Shown one piece after another: positions 41,402 through 54,800 of a stretch of DNA of 64,000 bases (within the stretch, counting starts at the first letter, position 1; every line of letters begins with the position of its first letter). The position numbers were made by a program, and so were the translations under genes. The DNA is from Tetranychus cinnabarinus. Taxonomy: Eukaryota; Arthropoda; Arachnida; Trombidiformes; Tetranychidae. Location: the NCBI GenBank assembly GCA_022266195.1, contig WHVY01000002.1:8137001-8201000 (forward strand). The letters are read 5' to 3'. The notes under the pieces were generated by a model, which saw only the letters and a list, made by a program, of their open reading frames with translations, searched no databases and was not told where the DNA came from.

Positions 41402-42985
41402 TTAATTTTTTTCTGATATTTTGGTAAAGATTATCGGTGGAATTGATTTAGGTTTTCTAGTTGCTTTAAAATCAGTTTCAAGCGATAATTTTGATCCAGG
41501 TTCACATTCAATCTTGTATCTTTGAACAATACTGACTAGATATAAAAATATTTCAACATTGGCAAAACCCTCTCCAGGACAACCTCTTTTGCCTTTACTG
41601 AATGGAGTCAAGAATTGAGGCTTAACTGCTTTGGTTCCATTATCGGTTAAGAATCGACTGGGATCAAATTCATCTGGTTTTATGTACAAAGAAGGGTCAT
41701 GATTAATGGTCCAGAAGTTGACAATGACAATGGTACCTTTAGGTACATTGAAATTCCCAATTTTTAGATCACAAGTAGCAGCGCGAAATAAATTTACTCC
41801 GAGAATCGAAGCAGTTCGATGGACTTCATAGATGAAAGACATTGTCATTGGCATCTGGTTTCTATCCGAATAGTCTGGTAATCTTTCAAAGCCAACTACG
41901 TCCGAGATTTCAGCTCTTATTTTCTCATAATATTCAGGATACTTGACCAGATAAAGAATAGCCCATGTAAGTGTCGTCGAGACTGTTTCGCTTCCTGCTT
42001 GATAAACAGAAACCATATTTGCTTGTAAGGTTTTGTCATCGAAAGGCACATTACTATTAAGATCAATATTTTCTCGCTTCGTTTGCTCCTTTAAATAACC
42101 ATTAATATAATCATCAACCTCTTTTGATTGCTTCCTTTTATGTTGATCAATCTCATTTTGCATGTACTTTGGAAGAGCTTTTAATTTTTCTTGATAGCCA
42201 ACAGGCGCTTCAATTTTGAGATCCGTCGGCTTCATGAGCAATCTATTAATCTTTCGAGGTAAGCCCGATGTGAAAATACTAAATTGAGATCCCATTTGTG
42301 CAGCAATCATCAGAGAATCAATAAGCGTCTGTTTCACAGGATCATCATCTTCAAATCCATGGCCAAGCAACAAGAAAGATACAGTGTTTGTAGCTGTCGT
42401 TAAAAAGGTTTTGTATAAATTTTTAACTGGCCCTTTTCCCAGTTTAGGCAAGAATTTTTCAATTTCTTCGATAATTTTATCATCGAAAGATGATTTACCA
42501 AGACCAAGATCACGAAGAAGGTGTACTGTATTTTGTCTATGAACCCGCCACGGTTCACCAGACATTACAATGAAGGATACCACAGGAGAACCTGCCACAT
42601 AAGCTTCTGGTCGAGCAAGTAAATCGTCATTTTTAAGCACTTCTTTAGCATGATCCCAATCATTAACAACAATAACAGTATCTTTACCCAAACCCAAACT
42701 ATAAACTGGTCCATATTTTTTGGCTAATCGGTCTAGATCTTTATATTCATTATTTTTCTTCAAAAATGGCAGGTAGCCAACAAAAGGCAATCCCCATGGT
42801 CCAGGTGGTACGGTGAATAAACGCTTGATTGTTGGTATCAAATAAGTAACAAACCAGAATGTGATGAGTCCAGTTGATATGTTATAAAAAAGTTGAGATG
42901 AAATGAAATCGTTGGAAAGTAATGAGAGTAAAAACATTCCGATTAATGACTCGAAAAGCTTAACTGTGAATAAAGTATTGAACAA
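41402..42985 (-). CDS. Cytochrome P450, CYP2 clan (CYP392-like), intronless
   Basis: 527 residues, same layout as its tandem neighbour: anchor at about 33-52, PPGPWGLPFVGYLP at 60-73, helix C WRVHR at 146-150, AGSET at 330-334, EVHR at 387-390, FDPSRF at 440-445, heme loop FSKGKRGC at 462-469 with Cys469. It differs from the neighbour mainly in the B-C region (residues 126-165: RPEAYVAGSPVVSF against RPIGFGNNKHGVSF) and around 235-260, which in this clan shape the substrate pocket, so substrates probably differ. Both are uninterrupted in the coding region. A tandem duplication in the same orientation is the likely origin. Confidence 0.93.
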   Translation of the reverse strand: MFNTLFTVKLFESLIGMFLLSLLSNDFISSQLFYNISTGLITFWFVTYLIPTIKRLFTVPPGPWGLPFVGYLPFLKKNNEYKDLDRLAKKYGPVYSLGLGKDTVIVVNDWDHAKEVLKNDDLLARPEAYVAGSPVVSFIVMSGEPWRVHRQNTVHLLRDLGLGKSSFDDKIIEEIEKFLPKLGKGPVKNLYKTFLTTATNTVSFLLLGHGFEDDDPVKQTLIDSLMIAAQMGSQFSIFTSGLPRKINRLLMKPTDLKIEAPVGYQEKLKALPKYMQNEIDQHKRKQSKEVDDYINGYLKEQTKRENIDLNSNVPFDDKTLQANMVSVYQAGSETVSTTLTWAILYLVKYPEYYEKIRAEISDVVGFERLPDYSDRNQMPMTMSFIYEVHRTASILGVNLFRAATCDLKIGNFNVPKGTIVIVNFWTINHDPSLYIKPDEFDPSRFLTDNGTKAVKPQFLTPFSKGKRGCPGEGFANVEIFLYLVSIVQRYKIECEPGSKLSLETDFKATRKPKSIPPIIFTKISEKN

Positions 42986-44062
42986 TTGATGAACTAATAT
43001 AAAAGCTTTTAAACATTAATTAAATCTATTCTACTCGATGCTAGGAGATGAAATGAACCTCATTCAAATGAACCAAATTCATTTTATATATGCTCAACTT
43101 ATTCAGATAATCTCATTGAGATTATTTCAGTAGCAATAAAATAGTTCAATTGATGATTCAATAGAGTTTTGAGGAGTACTCATTATCACTAAATAATAAT
43201 ATCTCGCCAATAATAATCACATAATCACATTGATGTGGATTGAAAAACGATAGATACTGAAATGAGTACATGATGACAAAACTGAATTACACGTACAAAA
43301 TATTACAATAATACAATATTTTGTGGTGAACAGCTTTCGATAAAGTCCGATTTAAATTAAGATTCTGATTGGCTTTTTGGTCAGTTAAATAACCAGATTT
43401 ATACTAAACTGATTTCCCAAATGTTTTTTTAATTGCATAACAGAAAATGAACTCATTTAACAATAAAAACCGTCGCTGTCTAATGGATTAAATTATTCGG
43501 TTATACTTTGTTTTCTAGAACTGACTCCTAACATATTAACAGATAGTTAAAATATTAAGGAGAGGAGCGAGTTTCATTTATAAATGTTATTTCACGTTAT
43601 TTCAAATATTTTTACTATTCGAGGCTAGAAGCGGAGTCTGAGTCTGCTTTACATTCTTGAGTTATGATAAAAAATGGGCATAAAAGATAAAACCCCCTGA
43701 ACATGACTAATACGCTGCACTCTTTTCAATGTGACTGTGCATTATAATTTGTATAAAATGGTATAAAACGAAAGTTTTCAATTTTACAAAATGAATTCAA
43801 AATACAGAGATATTATATATTAGAATGAGTTCGTAAAAAATAATAAATAATACAGTCAGAGTAGCTACAACATGAAAAACAAAAGTAAACAACCAATATT
43901 TAAGCGTAATAAACGAAAGAGAAGAAGTATATTATCATTGTACATTCTGTGATTCTTCTCTCAATATCCTCATTATTTCTCACTTGCAAAGATGAAAATA
44001 GTAAAAATAGTGAAGTAACAGAAGGCGAATTTGGTATCTGATCATTAATCTGGTATTAACAT
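42986..44062. other. Intergenic region P450 - XPD
   Basis: AT-rich; holds the upstream side of the P450 (TATA-like TTTATATTAG, minus strand, near 42998) and the 3' flank of XPD. Nothing else recognised. Confidence 0.5.
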
Positions 44063-46427
44063 TTAAGACGCAACTTTATCGATTACGTTTTTCCTGATTT
44101 CTTCATCTTGAAGTTGTTCGTAAGTTAAAAGTGAAATTCCAAGTTGATCCTCACGAGTAAATGGTTGGGCCATTTGACGTAAAAACCTTTTTGCAAGTTG
44201 AACTCCTTCTTCAATACTTAAATTACACAGAGAATCTTTCAGGTGTTCTTGGATCCATTTTGGTAACTTTCCTCTTTTGTCGTATCTTGCAAATCTCTGT
44301 AAAAAATTAACATAAAACAATGTTATATTTTCATCTAGTCACTCACAATAAGGTTTAAATTATCATTCAATATACTCTTACCTTATCTGCAAAGCACATA
44401 ATACCATAATCTGTTTTACCACGCAGAGCACGGCCAACACATTGAGCAGCATGTCTCATGGCATCAAAAGTTAGGAAATCATTTTCTCGAATTTGATAGT
44501 TATCTCGTAGATATTCAAGACGAGCTTTCAATATTCTGGATTGAGTATACACGTAAGGGATTCCAAACATAATGACACATCGTCCTAAATGATGATCGAA
44601 ATCGACACCTTCAGAAACTTTACCACGAGCAACGGAAAGTAAAACGGCTCCACGTCCATTTTCACAAGCTTTCACATAGTTGTAGAGAGCAAGACTAGTT
44701 TCAGCGGCATCGGTCGTTTCGATAAAGAGCAATTTCTTTCTCAACAATGAGTCAATGATACCTTGCTCATACCATGATGCAACCACAGTTTCCAAGTAAG
44801 CATAACTGGGGAAAAAGGCCACTAATCCATCGGGTACAACACCAGCCATTTCAACAAGAAGAATACCAAAGTTACGAATCACAGCAATATCATTACGAGA
44901 TTCAAATTTAGAAGACATTGAGACTTGGTCATTTCCTTTGGCTACAATCATAGGGAAAATGCATTGTCGAGCTAACGTCATTGTTAAAGAGGTTGTAATT
45001 ACTGGACGAAAGTCTAATATTTTCGGATACATGTCCAATGGTGAAAGAGTACCAGAAGTAATGATGACTGTTTGGAAACGATTAAAAACAGGTTTAATAG
45101 CAAGAGATGCATCCATGCAGCTAAAATGTAAAATTGGATTAGAAATTGTTGGTGTACGATCATCAAATGGTTCGATGATCAAGCTGAATCCTCTTGTATA
45201 AGTTGCTATCAAAGTTGCAAAATTACAGATAGTAACTAGAGGTGAAAAGTCAGTTATCTCAGTGATTTCCAGAGTTTTTATGAGCGATCTTAATCTTTCG
45301 CTACAAAATTTTAAAGGTTTTCTCTCAATGAAAACTTTTTGAGAAATGTCTCGTAAGAATCCAGCTGGACTTTCTTGTATCACATGCTGAGTCCTTAATC
45401 TTGTCTTAATATATTCCAAAAGTCTTTTGAGAAAGTTGACAAAATGTTCTGCTGTACGGATGTTTCCCGGAATGGCTTCTTGTAATATATCATCAGGAAG
45501 AGTGGGATTGGCTAAAATTTGCTCATTTTCACGGGCAATGTTTGCTTCTCTCAGCCCTTGGACTAATCGATTGTATTCGTTTTTTAACCTTTCTTCGTCA
45601 GCTTCCCGGATACCTTGAATTGTTGAAGCGAGTGCATTTATATTAGCTTGTCCCCGATCTATAGTTCGCTTGGTAATCGTGACCGACATTGATTCAATAC
45701 AGACGTTATCTATATTGTGAGCTTCGTCAAAAACTACAATTGAGTTGCGAGACATTTCTTTAGAGACTAAGTCAGCAATCTTTGGGTCTAAAAGATAGTA
45801 GTAGCTGTAAACAATAACATTTGCATAAGACATCGCATAACGTGCCATAAAATACGGACAATATCCTTTATCTTTACCAAATTCCTTAAGATCATCAATA
45901 GAGTAAACACCAGAGGGTAAAGGAGCTTCTCTTCCGATTGTGTCAAATTTTTCAAAAAAATTACATGCTTCAACTTCTGGATCACTTTTGGCCATCTCAC
46001 GTTTATGACTTGCAGTTAAAGCATAACATTTACCATCTACAACTTTACCATCACGTTCTTTGCTAACCGTTGGGTGAATACACAAGTTTTTCCGACTGGT
46101 TAAACATAAACCAACGAATAAATCATTTGCTTTACCATATTTTTCATAATATTTTCGCAATCTTTTCAATTCTGCGACACACTTTTCAATCTCGGGAACC
46201 GTACGCGAACAGTAGATGAGCTTATTGACATGATATGGATGGGCTCTTTGGTAAGCGATAATCAATGACAATAGAGATGCGGTTTTGCCGGTTCCTGAAG
46301 GCATTTCAAGCAATCCATGTCCTTTACTGTCAATAGCTTTTTTCAATTCACACATGTAGGTATACTGTTCCGGATAGATATAGTCATAAGGAAAAAGCAC
46401 TTCCAGTCCATCAATTTCCAATTTCAT
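44063..46427 (-). CDS. ERCC2: XPD/ERCC2 DNA helicase of TFIIH (exons 46427-44382 and 44296-44063)
   Basis: 759 codons, against 760 in human XPD. 5'-3' superfamily-2 helicase of the TFIIH core, used in nucleotide excision repair and transcription initiation in the nucleus. Walker A PSGTGKT at 43-49, DEAH at 234-237, and four iron-sulphur cysteines at 116, 134, 155 and 190, the same numbers as in human. C-terminal helicase lobe with SVARGKVSEGVDF and QCVGRALRGKTDYG. One 85-bp intron (44297-44381; donor AAG|GTAAGA, acceptor ACAG|AGA) falls just after CFADK; the second exon gives RFARYDKRGKLPKWIQEHL.. to ..VIDKVAS. Single, well-conserved and apparently unrelated to the neighbouring P450 and GR genes. 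Confidence 0.97.
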
Positions 46428-49400
46428 GGTGAACCAGTTGCTTTAATAGCGATAAACAAGATAAACAAACAAATAATACAACAACAAGAATTACATGTGA
46501 TTTTCAATCAACTGATATCGCGCTATGAGCAAAAGAGTAAAAAAATCAAGGTCTACTAAAACTGCAATAGATGGAAGCACCAGTCAAATTGGGTAAATTA
46601 ACTTTCGGTTTTCAATAAATTAACAAAAACTGATTAATAAATCATTAAGATTATAAATGAAAGAAAAATCTAGATGAAATCTTCATAAAAGGTGTTATTG
46701 ATTAAAAATTAGTGAAATACACTTTCAATAACAAGATTTACCTTACCCTTGAAATTTATTTGGACAAAGTGTTTCAAATTTTAGTTAACTGTTTATTAAA
46801 TTATGAGTTTGATTGCTTTTACGGGTAACCAGCAACAATTTGATCCTAAACCATTAATAGCTGATTCAATTTGCACTAAATTTTCTCACCATAATCTAAT
46901 TAAACTGTCATGGTTAATTGGTACTCAATACTTGTCAAAACTGTGCTTGGGACAAAAAGTGCACCAGAAACCTTTCCTGTAATACCGAGAGAGAAATCAG
47001 TTGATGAATCAAAAATTTTCACTGTTTAACGTTATTCGAGCAACCTTGATGGAACAGTTTTCTTGGAATATAAAAAAAGGTAAAAAAATATCAAATAAAT
47101 TGATAAAATAGATTAGTTTTATGCTCAAAGTAAATTGAAATTAGCATTTCTTTAAAGGTAAACAGCAAGGAGAAAGAAAAGTAAAGGTAAATTCCCTATT
47201 TTTTGTGCAAAAGCATCAAGGCCCAAGGGAAGTTTAACCGATAAACACAACAGTTTAAAGGAGGAGAAATGAAAATCATCTTAATCAATTAATCTGTTAT
47301 GTAAATCAACAAATTCATCATCATGTTCATCAATTTTGACCAAAGTTATCATCAACCAAGAAACCCAAAACCTTATCGATTACCCTTTCAACAAGATGAA
47401 TGATTATCGGCTTTACATTATTAATAAATGACACAAATCACTGGATTTAAAACAAGGATACTTTTAACATATGCCAAGATGTCATTGAGATATACAGAAA
47501 TGAAAAAAACCAAAGTCAATCAAAGCAACAAACCCAAATAACCCGAAAAAGTATGAATCTAAAACAAATAACAAAGTCAGGCCTAAATTTGATCCTCAGC
47601 TAATTGTCATTTTCCTCAGCTATAAAGAGTTAAGATGACAGTGAACCTGAGGATACACATTCTGGGAATGTAATTTTAACGATGTAAAAATGATGATTAT
47701 GCTGATGATGATATTTAATGTGAAATCACAAATGATGTCCCAAAGTATTCAATCAATGGAATCAAGTTAATCAATTGAAAAAGCCGAATAAACATTTGAA
47801 TAGTTTTCCAATGACTGTAAAGAGGTGTGACGATGTATCATTTCATCTTTGATCAAGACCATTTGGTTGACAATCCTTTAGTTACTTTTAATCAAATTGA
47901 GTTGGCATTTGTTAAAAAAGGATAGTCATGATGATCATCCTCAACCCCATCAACATGAAAAATAGTTAGCTTTTGTTTAAAGCAACACACAAAATGATCA
48001 TCTTGATCATGTAAAAAGGCCTCATCGATGATGATAATGATGATGATTACAGGTTTTACGTTTCCTTTTTGATCATTTTTACAGCAACACAAACAACAAC
48101 AAAAAAAACAAAATCATGTTCACCTTTTCTTCATCTTCCCAAAATACAGAGGAAAATATAAATCTTAATCCCTGAGGCAATTGAGATTGGCCTGATCAGT
48201 GAAAGCTACAAAACACTCGATAACTCCAATTATGATTTAAACGCTTTTACCATTGCCTGTTAATTACATCAAAAAGCCTTGCTTAATTTAACTGCAAACT
48301 CAAATCTGTTGTAGCAATTGAAAGGATTGTTGTAATGCTTTGCGCCTTTTTGATAATACTTTCAATATTTTTTTGTGAAGAAGTGAAAGTTAAAGGCAGC
48401 CAAAATAACCATTAAAAGATACCTTGAAGACACAGTTCATCGGACTTGAAAAGAGTTGGATGAAGATGATAATGAACGATGACGATCGACGTTGTTAAAT
48501 GATAGCGAATTAAAATAATACATGTAAATGTAAATAATGATGTAAGATGTAAAGATGTAAAGATGTTTCAATCCGATCATTACACACTTTACCACTGGCT
48601 AGTTTGCTCTCTATTATTAGCTATAAACCCTTGCCATCTTATCCCATTAATATGATTATTATCATTATTGCCTCAACATGCTCAAGGGTTAAATCATCTA
48701 TTAGACTATGTAATAACCCAAAAAGGCTTGAAAAGAGACACACAGAAGCAAAGATTCCGAATAAAGGTGTGTTGAGCCAAAATTGAGCCAAAAATGTATC
48801 GAGATATTAAGTCGCATTAATCTTGATTGCTTTCCATTTTTACTCTCTTCGCCATATTAATGTCCATTAAATTGTCTTTTGCCTTGTTAATGGTGAATAT
48901 TGAAACCGAGTGAAATGCCATTTTTGGATATTGTCACCTTATTGTTAAATGCTCAACCTTTTACCAGTTTTAAATTTAGATTGTTTTCAAGTCTATCCTA
49001 TTATTGATTTGTTAATTGCGCAAACTGTAATACAAATTTGTTATATAATAAAAACTGGAAATGTTGCAAAAAGTGCACCAAGATTGATGAAATAAACACA
49101 TTGTTGTGAGCTTTTTTCTTGAAGGGAAAGTTATTTCATTTTTTTATAATCATCATAGAACGCAAGTGAAAAGTTTGGATGATGATGAGGAGGAGGAAGA
49201 TGATAATGAGAAGAGATTAACACAGATTAGTAAAGGCAATTAAGGAGGAGGAGGAGGAGGAAGAAGAAAAAAAGGAAAATACAAATTGTGATAAATATGA
49301 AGGAACGAGAAGCAAAAAATATAAGGAGAAAGTAAATGAATCAATTGATTTTACAGATAGATTTGGATGATTAAAAAACAAGTTGTAGGTCCGTTCAAGT

Positions 49401-51898
49401 GGTAAAATCAGGACAAGTTGATCAATCATTGGTATCAATAATCCGTTGTAAGTCCATTGATGTGTGTTTCTTGATCAGGAAAAGTGAAGAGGGAAAGGAA
49501 AGGGTCGAAAAAGGACAATGAAACAAAATAATTAACAATACGAAACAAAAAATCAACCGTCTTTGATTGACATCAGAGATAGTTTCTCTTTCCTAGACTA
49601 GTAATATGCATATATTTATAAGGAGGTCAAATTGATGGTGTTGGTCAATTTTTAGGGAACATTTTTTCAGGATTATTGATAGAAAGAAGAAGAAGAAGAA
49701 GAAGAAGAAGATTTTGAAGAAATATTACAATACATTTGTTGGGAGGTTCAAGTCGGGAATGATTAAATGGGAATGAATGTTGATTGTTGATAGCCTTAGG
49801 ATGGTTTCCATTTTGTTATCATCAACAAGTTGATGGATTGTTGTTTAATTGTGATGTGTGTTTTGTGTTTTGTGTGTGTGTGTTTGTTTACATGTAAATG
49901 TGCATATTGTTGCTTGTCTTGATCTTGCTGTTATCATGTACGTTGGTAGGTGATGTTGCTTCAAATGTTGGATTATGGTTTACAGAAGGGGTTAAAGATT
50001 AACATATTTCAAGGTTTGATTATTTAAAATCAGTTAGCATTACAATTTGATAACAATTTGTTAATAAGAAACAAATGAGAGAGAGAGAGCTTGTGAGAGA
50101 GAGAGAGAGTGTGGATAAATTATGAGAAAGCACAGGTTTTTTGTTTTGTCTGATTGCTATGAGTTCGCACTTGATTATAACAATTCAAAGATAATTAGAT
50201 ATAATAGAGAGCTTCTTTTAGTCAAATATACGATCAATGGACAAATGGATGTTTGAAACAAGGTGAGATGATAAAAGAAGAGAAAGTTATCATCTTTTAA
50301 GATGATTTACAATAAATTGATATAAGTTGAAAGGTTGAAATTTATTCGGTGTCTATCAAAGTCTTTGTCTTTTAATGGTTTAATTTTTTTGGTGGTTCGT
50401 GAGGTGATGGTCATGATGAGGTCCAGCGATGAGGATCAATGATGAGGTGCAATCATGTTTAGTTGATTGATAAGTCTTTGCTTGTAAATAGGCTTTCAAA
50501 TGAGGCTTTGCTTTGCTTGAGATTGACAATCCATTTGATTGTAGCTTTCAAATTTGGTGGGCTTTGACCGTCTTTATACTTGTTTCGGTGGATTGGTTTT
50601 GCTTCTTCATTTCATCCTCTTTAATGTCGATTTCATTGTCCACTTTTTACGATTGACCATAACGTACAAGAAATGAAATATTGGGGAAGACATTTGTCCA
50701 GTTTCTAAAAGAATGAGAAGACAAATTAATTTAGTCAATTAGTCAATAACATTTGATAACTTGTTTTGAAATGCATTAATGAGTGAGAATGTAATTAATA
50801 ATGATAATAATATGGATGCTAATAATAATTCAATGTTAATGTTGATGTAATTTGCTATTATTGATGTAATAATAATATTATTGGATGTAATTTGAAATGA
50901 AAAACAAGAACAGGTTGAAACACTTCAACAGATTTTTCAGAGTCTTCTGGGGAGTCTCAATAAATCAGTTTAATAATCAACTAGGCGCGACTCTCTTGAT
51001 TCATGAGAAATCAAGATGATGAGTAGCAAAAAAAGGGAATCCTGATGATAATGATGATGTTCATGACTAGATCATCAGGGAAAATCAAGAAAGCTATTCG
51101 GAAAAGGGTAAACCCTGAGGGTTGAAATTTTTTCGCTTCTAAAATGTAAACTTAAAGGGGTTTACTAACAATTTAAAGATGATCAAAATAATGACGATTA
51201 AGAGAGTAAAAAGTGAGATGGAAAATATTCATTTCTTGAAAAACTCGCAATTTTGTTACTATTACTGACAATTTATATCAGATCAATTGAAACTTATTTC
51301 AATTGATGGAAAAAAATTCAAGGCTTAAACTTGAAATTGTTTACAAAATCATTCAATGGTCGAGTCAACAATCAATTAATCCTCTTTACATGAATATCAT
51401 TTGATAAACCAGAAAAGGTGTAAAATTGAAGTTTATTACTAACCTTTAATTTCATTTTTTGTCTGTTCATTTCAATTGTAAAATGATTTGGGACCTTCTT
51501 GGTTAACAGTTGATAACAATTGTGTCAAATTTTTGCATTGATTTTACTGGTTAACACCAAACATTGATGGCTTGTTGATTGATCATTGATAAGCAATTTT
51601 TTTGGCATTATGTTATGAAAAAGAGAAAACAAAAAACTGGAAAAAAGCTGATACTTTGCATGATAGTCATGATGATTGGAAATGATTAACATCATGTTTG
51701 AAACATGTTTAGAATCAATTGATTATCATGTAAAGAGCAAGATAAAAAGGTAAAGATTGGAATTGATTTTTGAGAAGCAAAAAAGTTGATTCCAATTGAT
51801 AAATTGATTGGAAAGAAAAAGAAAGGAAAAAGGTGAAAACTTTGGTCAACAACAATTAGTTAATAAAAAAACAATGCAATGGTAAAAGTTGATTATGA
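46428..51898. other. 5.5-kb gene-free region
   Basis: Between the XPD start and the 3' end of the dve-type gene. No ORF here looks protein-like. It is rich in GAT/GATGAT, GAAGAA (49,688) and GA (about 50,080-50,115) simple sequence. Part must be dve 3' untranslated region, since the stop codon is at 51899 on the minus strand. I cannot place the poly-A site. Confidence 0.5.
50080..50115. repeat. (GA)n microsatellite
   Basis: Two GA runs separated by CTTGT. Similar short GA runs lie at about 54,522, 56,233 and 60,922. Confidence 0.8.
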
Positions 51899-54800
51899 TC
51901 AATGGCCAATCAATCGGTCAATGGTTAGTGCTGAAGATGATACAGATGTTGATACTGGTCCAGTTGAGGTTGAAAGGGACAATGAAGAGACACTGCAATT
52001 GGATGCAATTGAAGGTGATGATGAGGTTGTCGTTGTGGTGACTGGACCACTGGTTGATGATGATGAAGATGAAGATGAAAGTTGATTATTGTTGGTGTTG
52101 GTTGATGTTGAACCAGATTGTACACTAGTTGTCAAGGGCGATGTGTTTGAACTAGAAATGGGTAAATTTTGCCTTTTAGACTTGGCTCGTCTATTCTTGA
52201 ACCAAAATTGAATATTTTTGGGTTCCAGTTTGGGATATTTCAGTCTATAAGGTGAACTGTTTAGTTCATCCGTGTATGAAACAATCTGAGGATGGTTTGG
52301 ATGGGTACAAAGGGAAAACCATTGTTCCAATTTGGGTACTTCGGTGGTTGGATCGATAAAGGTGCGAGACCGTCTAATCCTTCGACCTTCTTCAGGAGAA
52401 TCGGGTTGACCATGGGATCCACTTGAAGCACCATTGTTTAAATTGGAAGAAGAAGATGAATGATGGTGATGTCGATCATGGGAAGATGTAGAGTGATGAT
52501 TGTGTCGTCCACCAGTTTCACTAATCATACCATTGATTGATTCCGATCCAATGCCGAGGTAATTTGATGTGACTCCACTTAGATTGTGGACATCACCTGA
52601 ACGACTTGAGATTCCTCCATGATTACCACTCGTTAAACTCAACCCATGTCTAGAGGTTACAACTGGATAATAGTCTCTCTCATCCATATCATCATAATCC
52701 TCTTCATCTTCCTCATCCGAGGCTGGTTCATCTTTAACATTAAAATTGGAGTGACACGATGAGGCCGATGCTAAGGTGTGAGGCGGTGTTCCTCGAATTA
52801 AATCAGACAGAGAGGAAGGACCCGAGATTGGAGAGCCAGGAGGCGATGAATCGGACCGTTGACGTTTCATGGGTCGAACCGAAAGATCAAGGGTTTGTGA
52901 TATTTGGGAACAATCGTCGTCCATCATCATGTCATCGCCCTCGTAATCATCTTGACCTGCCTCGGAGCCATCATCATCATACATTTGGCCCATCAGTAGA
53001 TCTTCATTTCCATTGCTGTCCGCATAAGGTTCATTCCCACTGGTTCCATTGCCACCATTGCCACTGGTTAGACCACTTAGTCCACTGAGACGATCACTCA
53101 TCAGACCAGGCATTAAACCTAAACCTCGGCCTGATCTGCCTGAGCCAAGGTTGATACGAGCCTCATAAGGATCACGACAATGAAGATTTGATAGATTGCT
53201 AGAGTTGATTAAATTGTTGCTATTGTTATTCACATTTGTTGTGTTGTTATTGCTTAAGGTTGGACTCTGTGAGCCATTTACGAGTTTCAATTCGTGCCTT
53301 TTATGCGCTGCTCGAGCATTTTTAAACCAATAGACGACATTATTCACGTCCAACGGTTTACGGCCTCGCCTTGATTCTAATGAATTTAGTTCTTTAACAT
53401 ATTGCTGAATTTGAGCTCGCGATGGATGCTGATTCTCACTAAACCATTTATGCAACTTTGGAAGCTCCATTTCTGGATCAAATGAAGTTCTTATTCGAGT
53501 TCGAACATATTGTCCAGGCGCATTCGGTGAGCTTCTATTGATATTGGAATTGCTATTACCATTGTTGGCAGCAGTTGAATTGGAGCTGTTTAAGTTGGTT
53601 GTACCAGAAGATGAGATGACGGAAGAAGCTGAACTGATTCCATCCAATCTTCCACCCGCACCACTTGAACCTCCAGTGACACCTGAATTTGACTCAGATG
53701 ACCGTCCAGTTGAAAGAAGATGGCTAGATGAGGATGACGATGGTCCCCTGGTGTGATGATGGTGATCATGTGAATGATGTTTAGAGGAATGGTGGTGATG
53801 ATTATCTTTTAAATGATTGGAATGAGATGAAGCACTTGCATTGGAAGCCAAGGAAGCTGCATCCATGTCAAGGTTCAACAATGATTGACAATTGGCTGCT
53901 GCAGCAACGGCCGCCGCAGCGGCTGCTGCTGCCGCTGCTGCCCCACGATTGCGAGTCAATGTTTCATTGACTCCTGACCCATCTACAGATCCATTTCCAG
54001 AGGCTGTTGAACCAGCCGAGGCAGCAGCAGCATTAACCACTGCTGCAAGTGCTGCTGCGGCTGCTTGTTTTTGCTGTTGATCTGAAAAAGGTTCAAGTAA
54101 TAGTAACAAAAGGTTATCAAAAGGATGAAGATAAAAATTGATAACACAAAATGGAAAAGTAAACAATTCATTTTACAACAAATCAATGTTTCATGTGATT
54201 TATGAATAATTTTTCAATCAAAAAAAAGTGGAAAAGAATGGATAAAATATTTAATTGCAAAAGTGGCCTTCATCATGCAAACAAAATGAGATCAGGTCGA
54301 GTGCTCTTTCCAAGTCAATCTCAATATGTAAAATAAAAGTTGAACCAAACAAATAAAGCTTGAAATCAATTGAACAAAATTGGTGGTAAAAGTTGAGAGA
54401 AGGCAAAAATCAAGATTCACGGAAAACTTTTCAACAATCAACAATATAATGTAATGATAAAATAATGATATTATTATTGCTAATTCTGTGGGTGGATGAA
54501 GTTTGATGAAAACCCCTTGGAGAGAGAGAGAGAAAGCTAAACTGTAGAGAAAAAGTTCAATTGAAAATCAAAATCAACAGTGCTTGGTGTAATGTAAGGA
54601 GTAAGTCTGAATTGGAACCTGGATAAGCATACTGATTGGTGTTTCACTTTGAAACATCAAAACTATTCAGCTCTTCTTTACCTTGAAGGGTTTCAAGGAT
54701 GCTCTCGGTAAGTCACGAAATAATACTTTGTTACAGGGTGAGAAGGTGAGGATGAGAGTGAAGAGATGAGGATGGAAGAGAGAGAAAGAAATAGAAGATT

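Noticed and set aside
51879..52085. Acidic ORF on the plus strand over the dve C-terminus
   Set aside because: Antisense shadow of the Ser/Thr-rich C-terminus. No independent evidence.
53892..54080. Plus-strand poly-Ala ORF opposite dve
   Set aside because: GCN/NGC repeats read as alanine on either strand. It is a shadow of the dve coding sequence.
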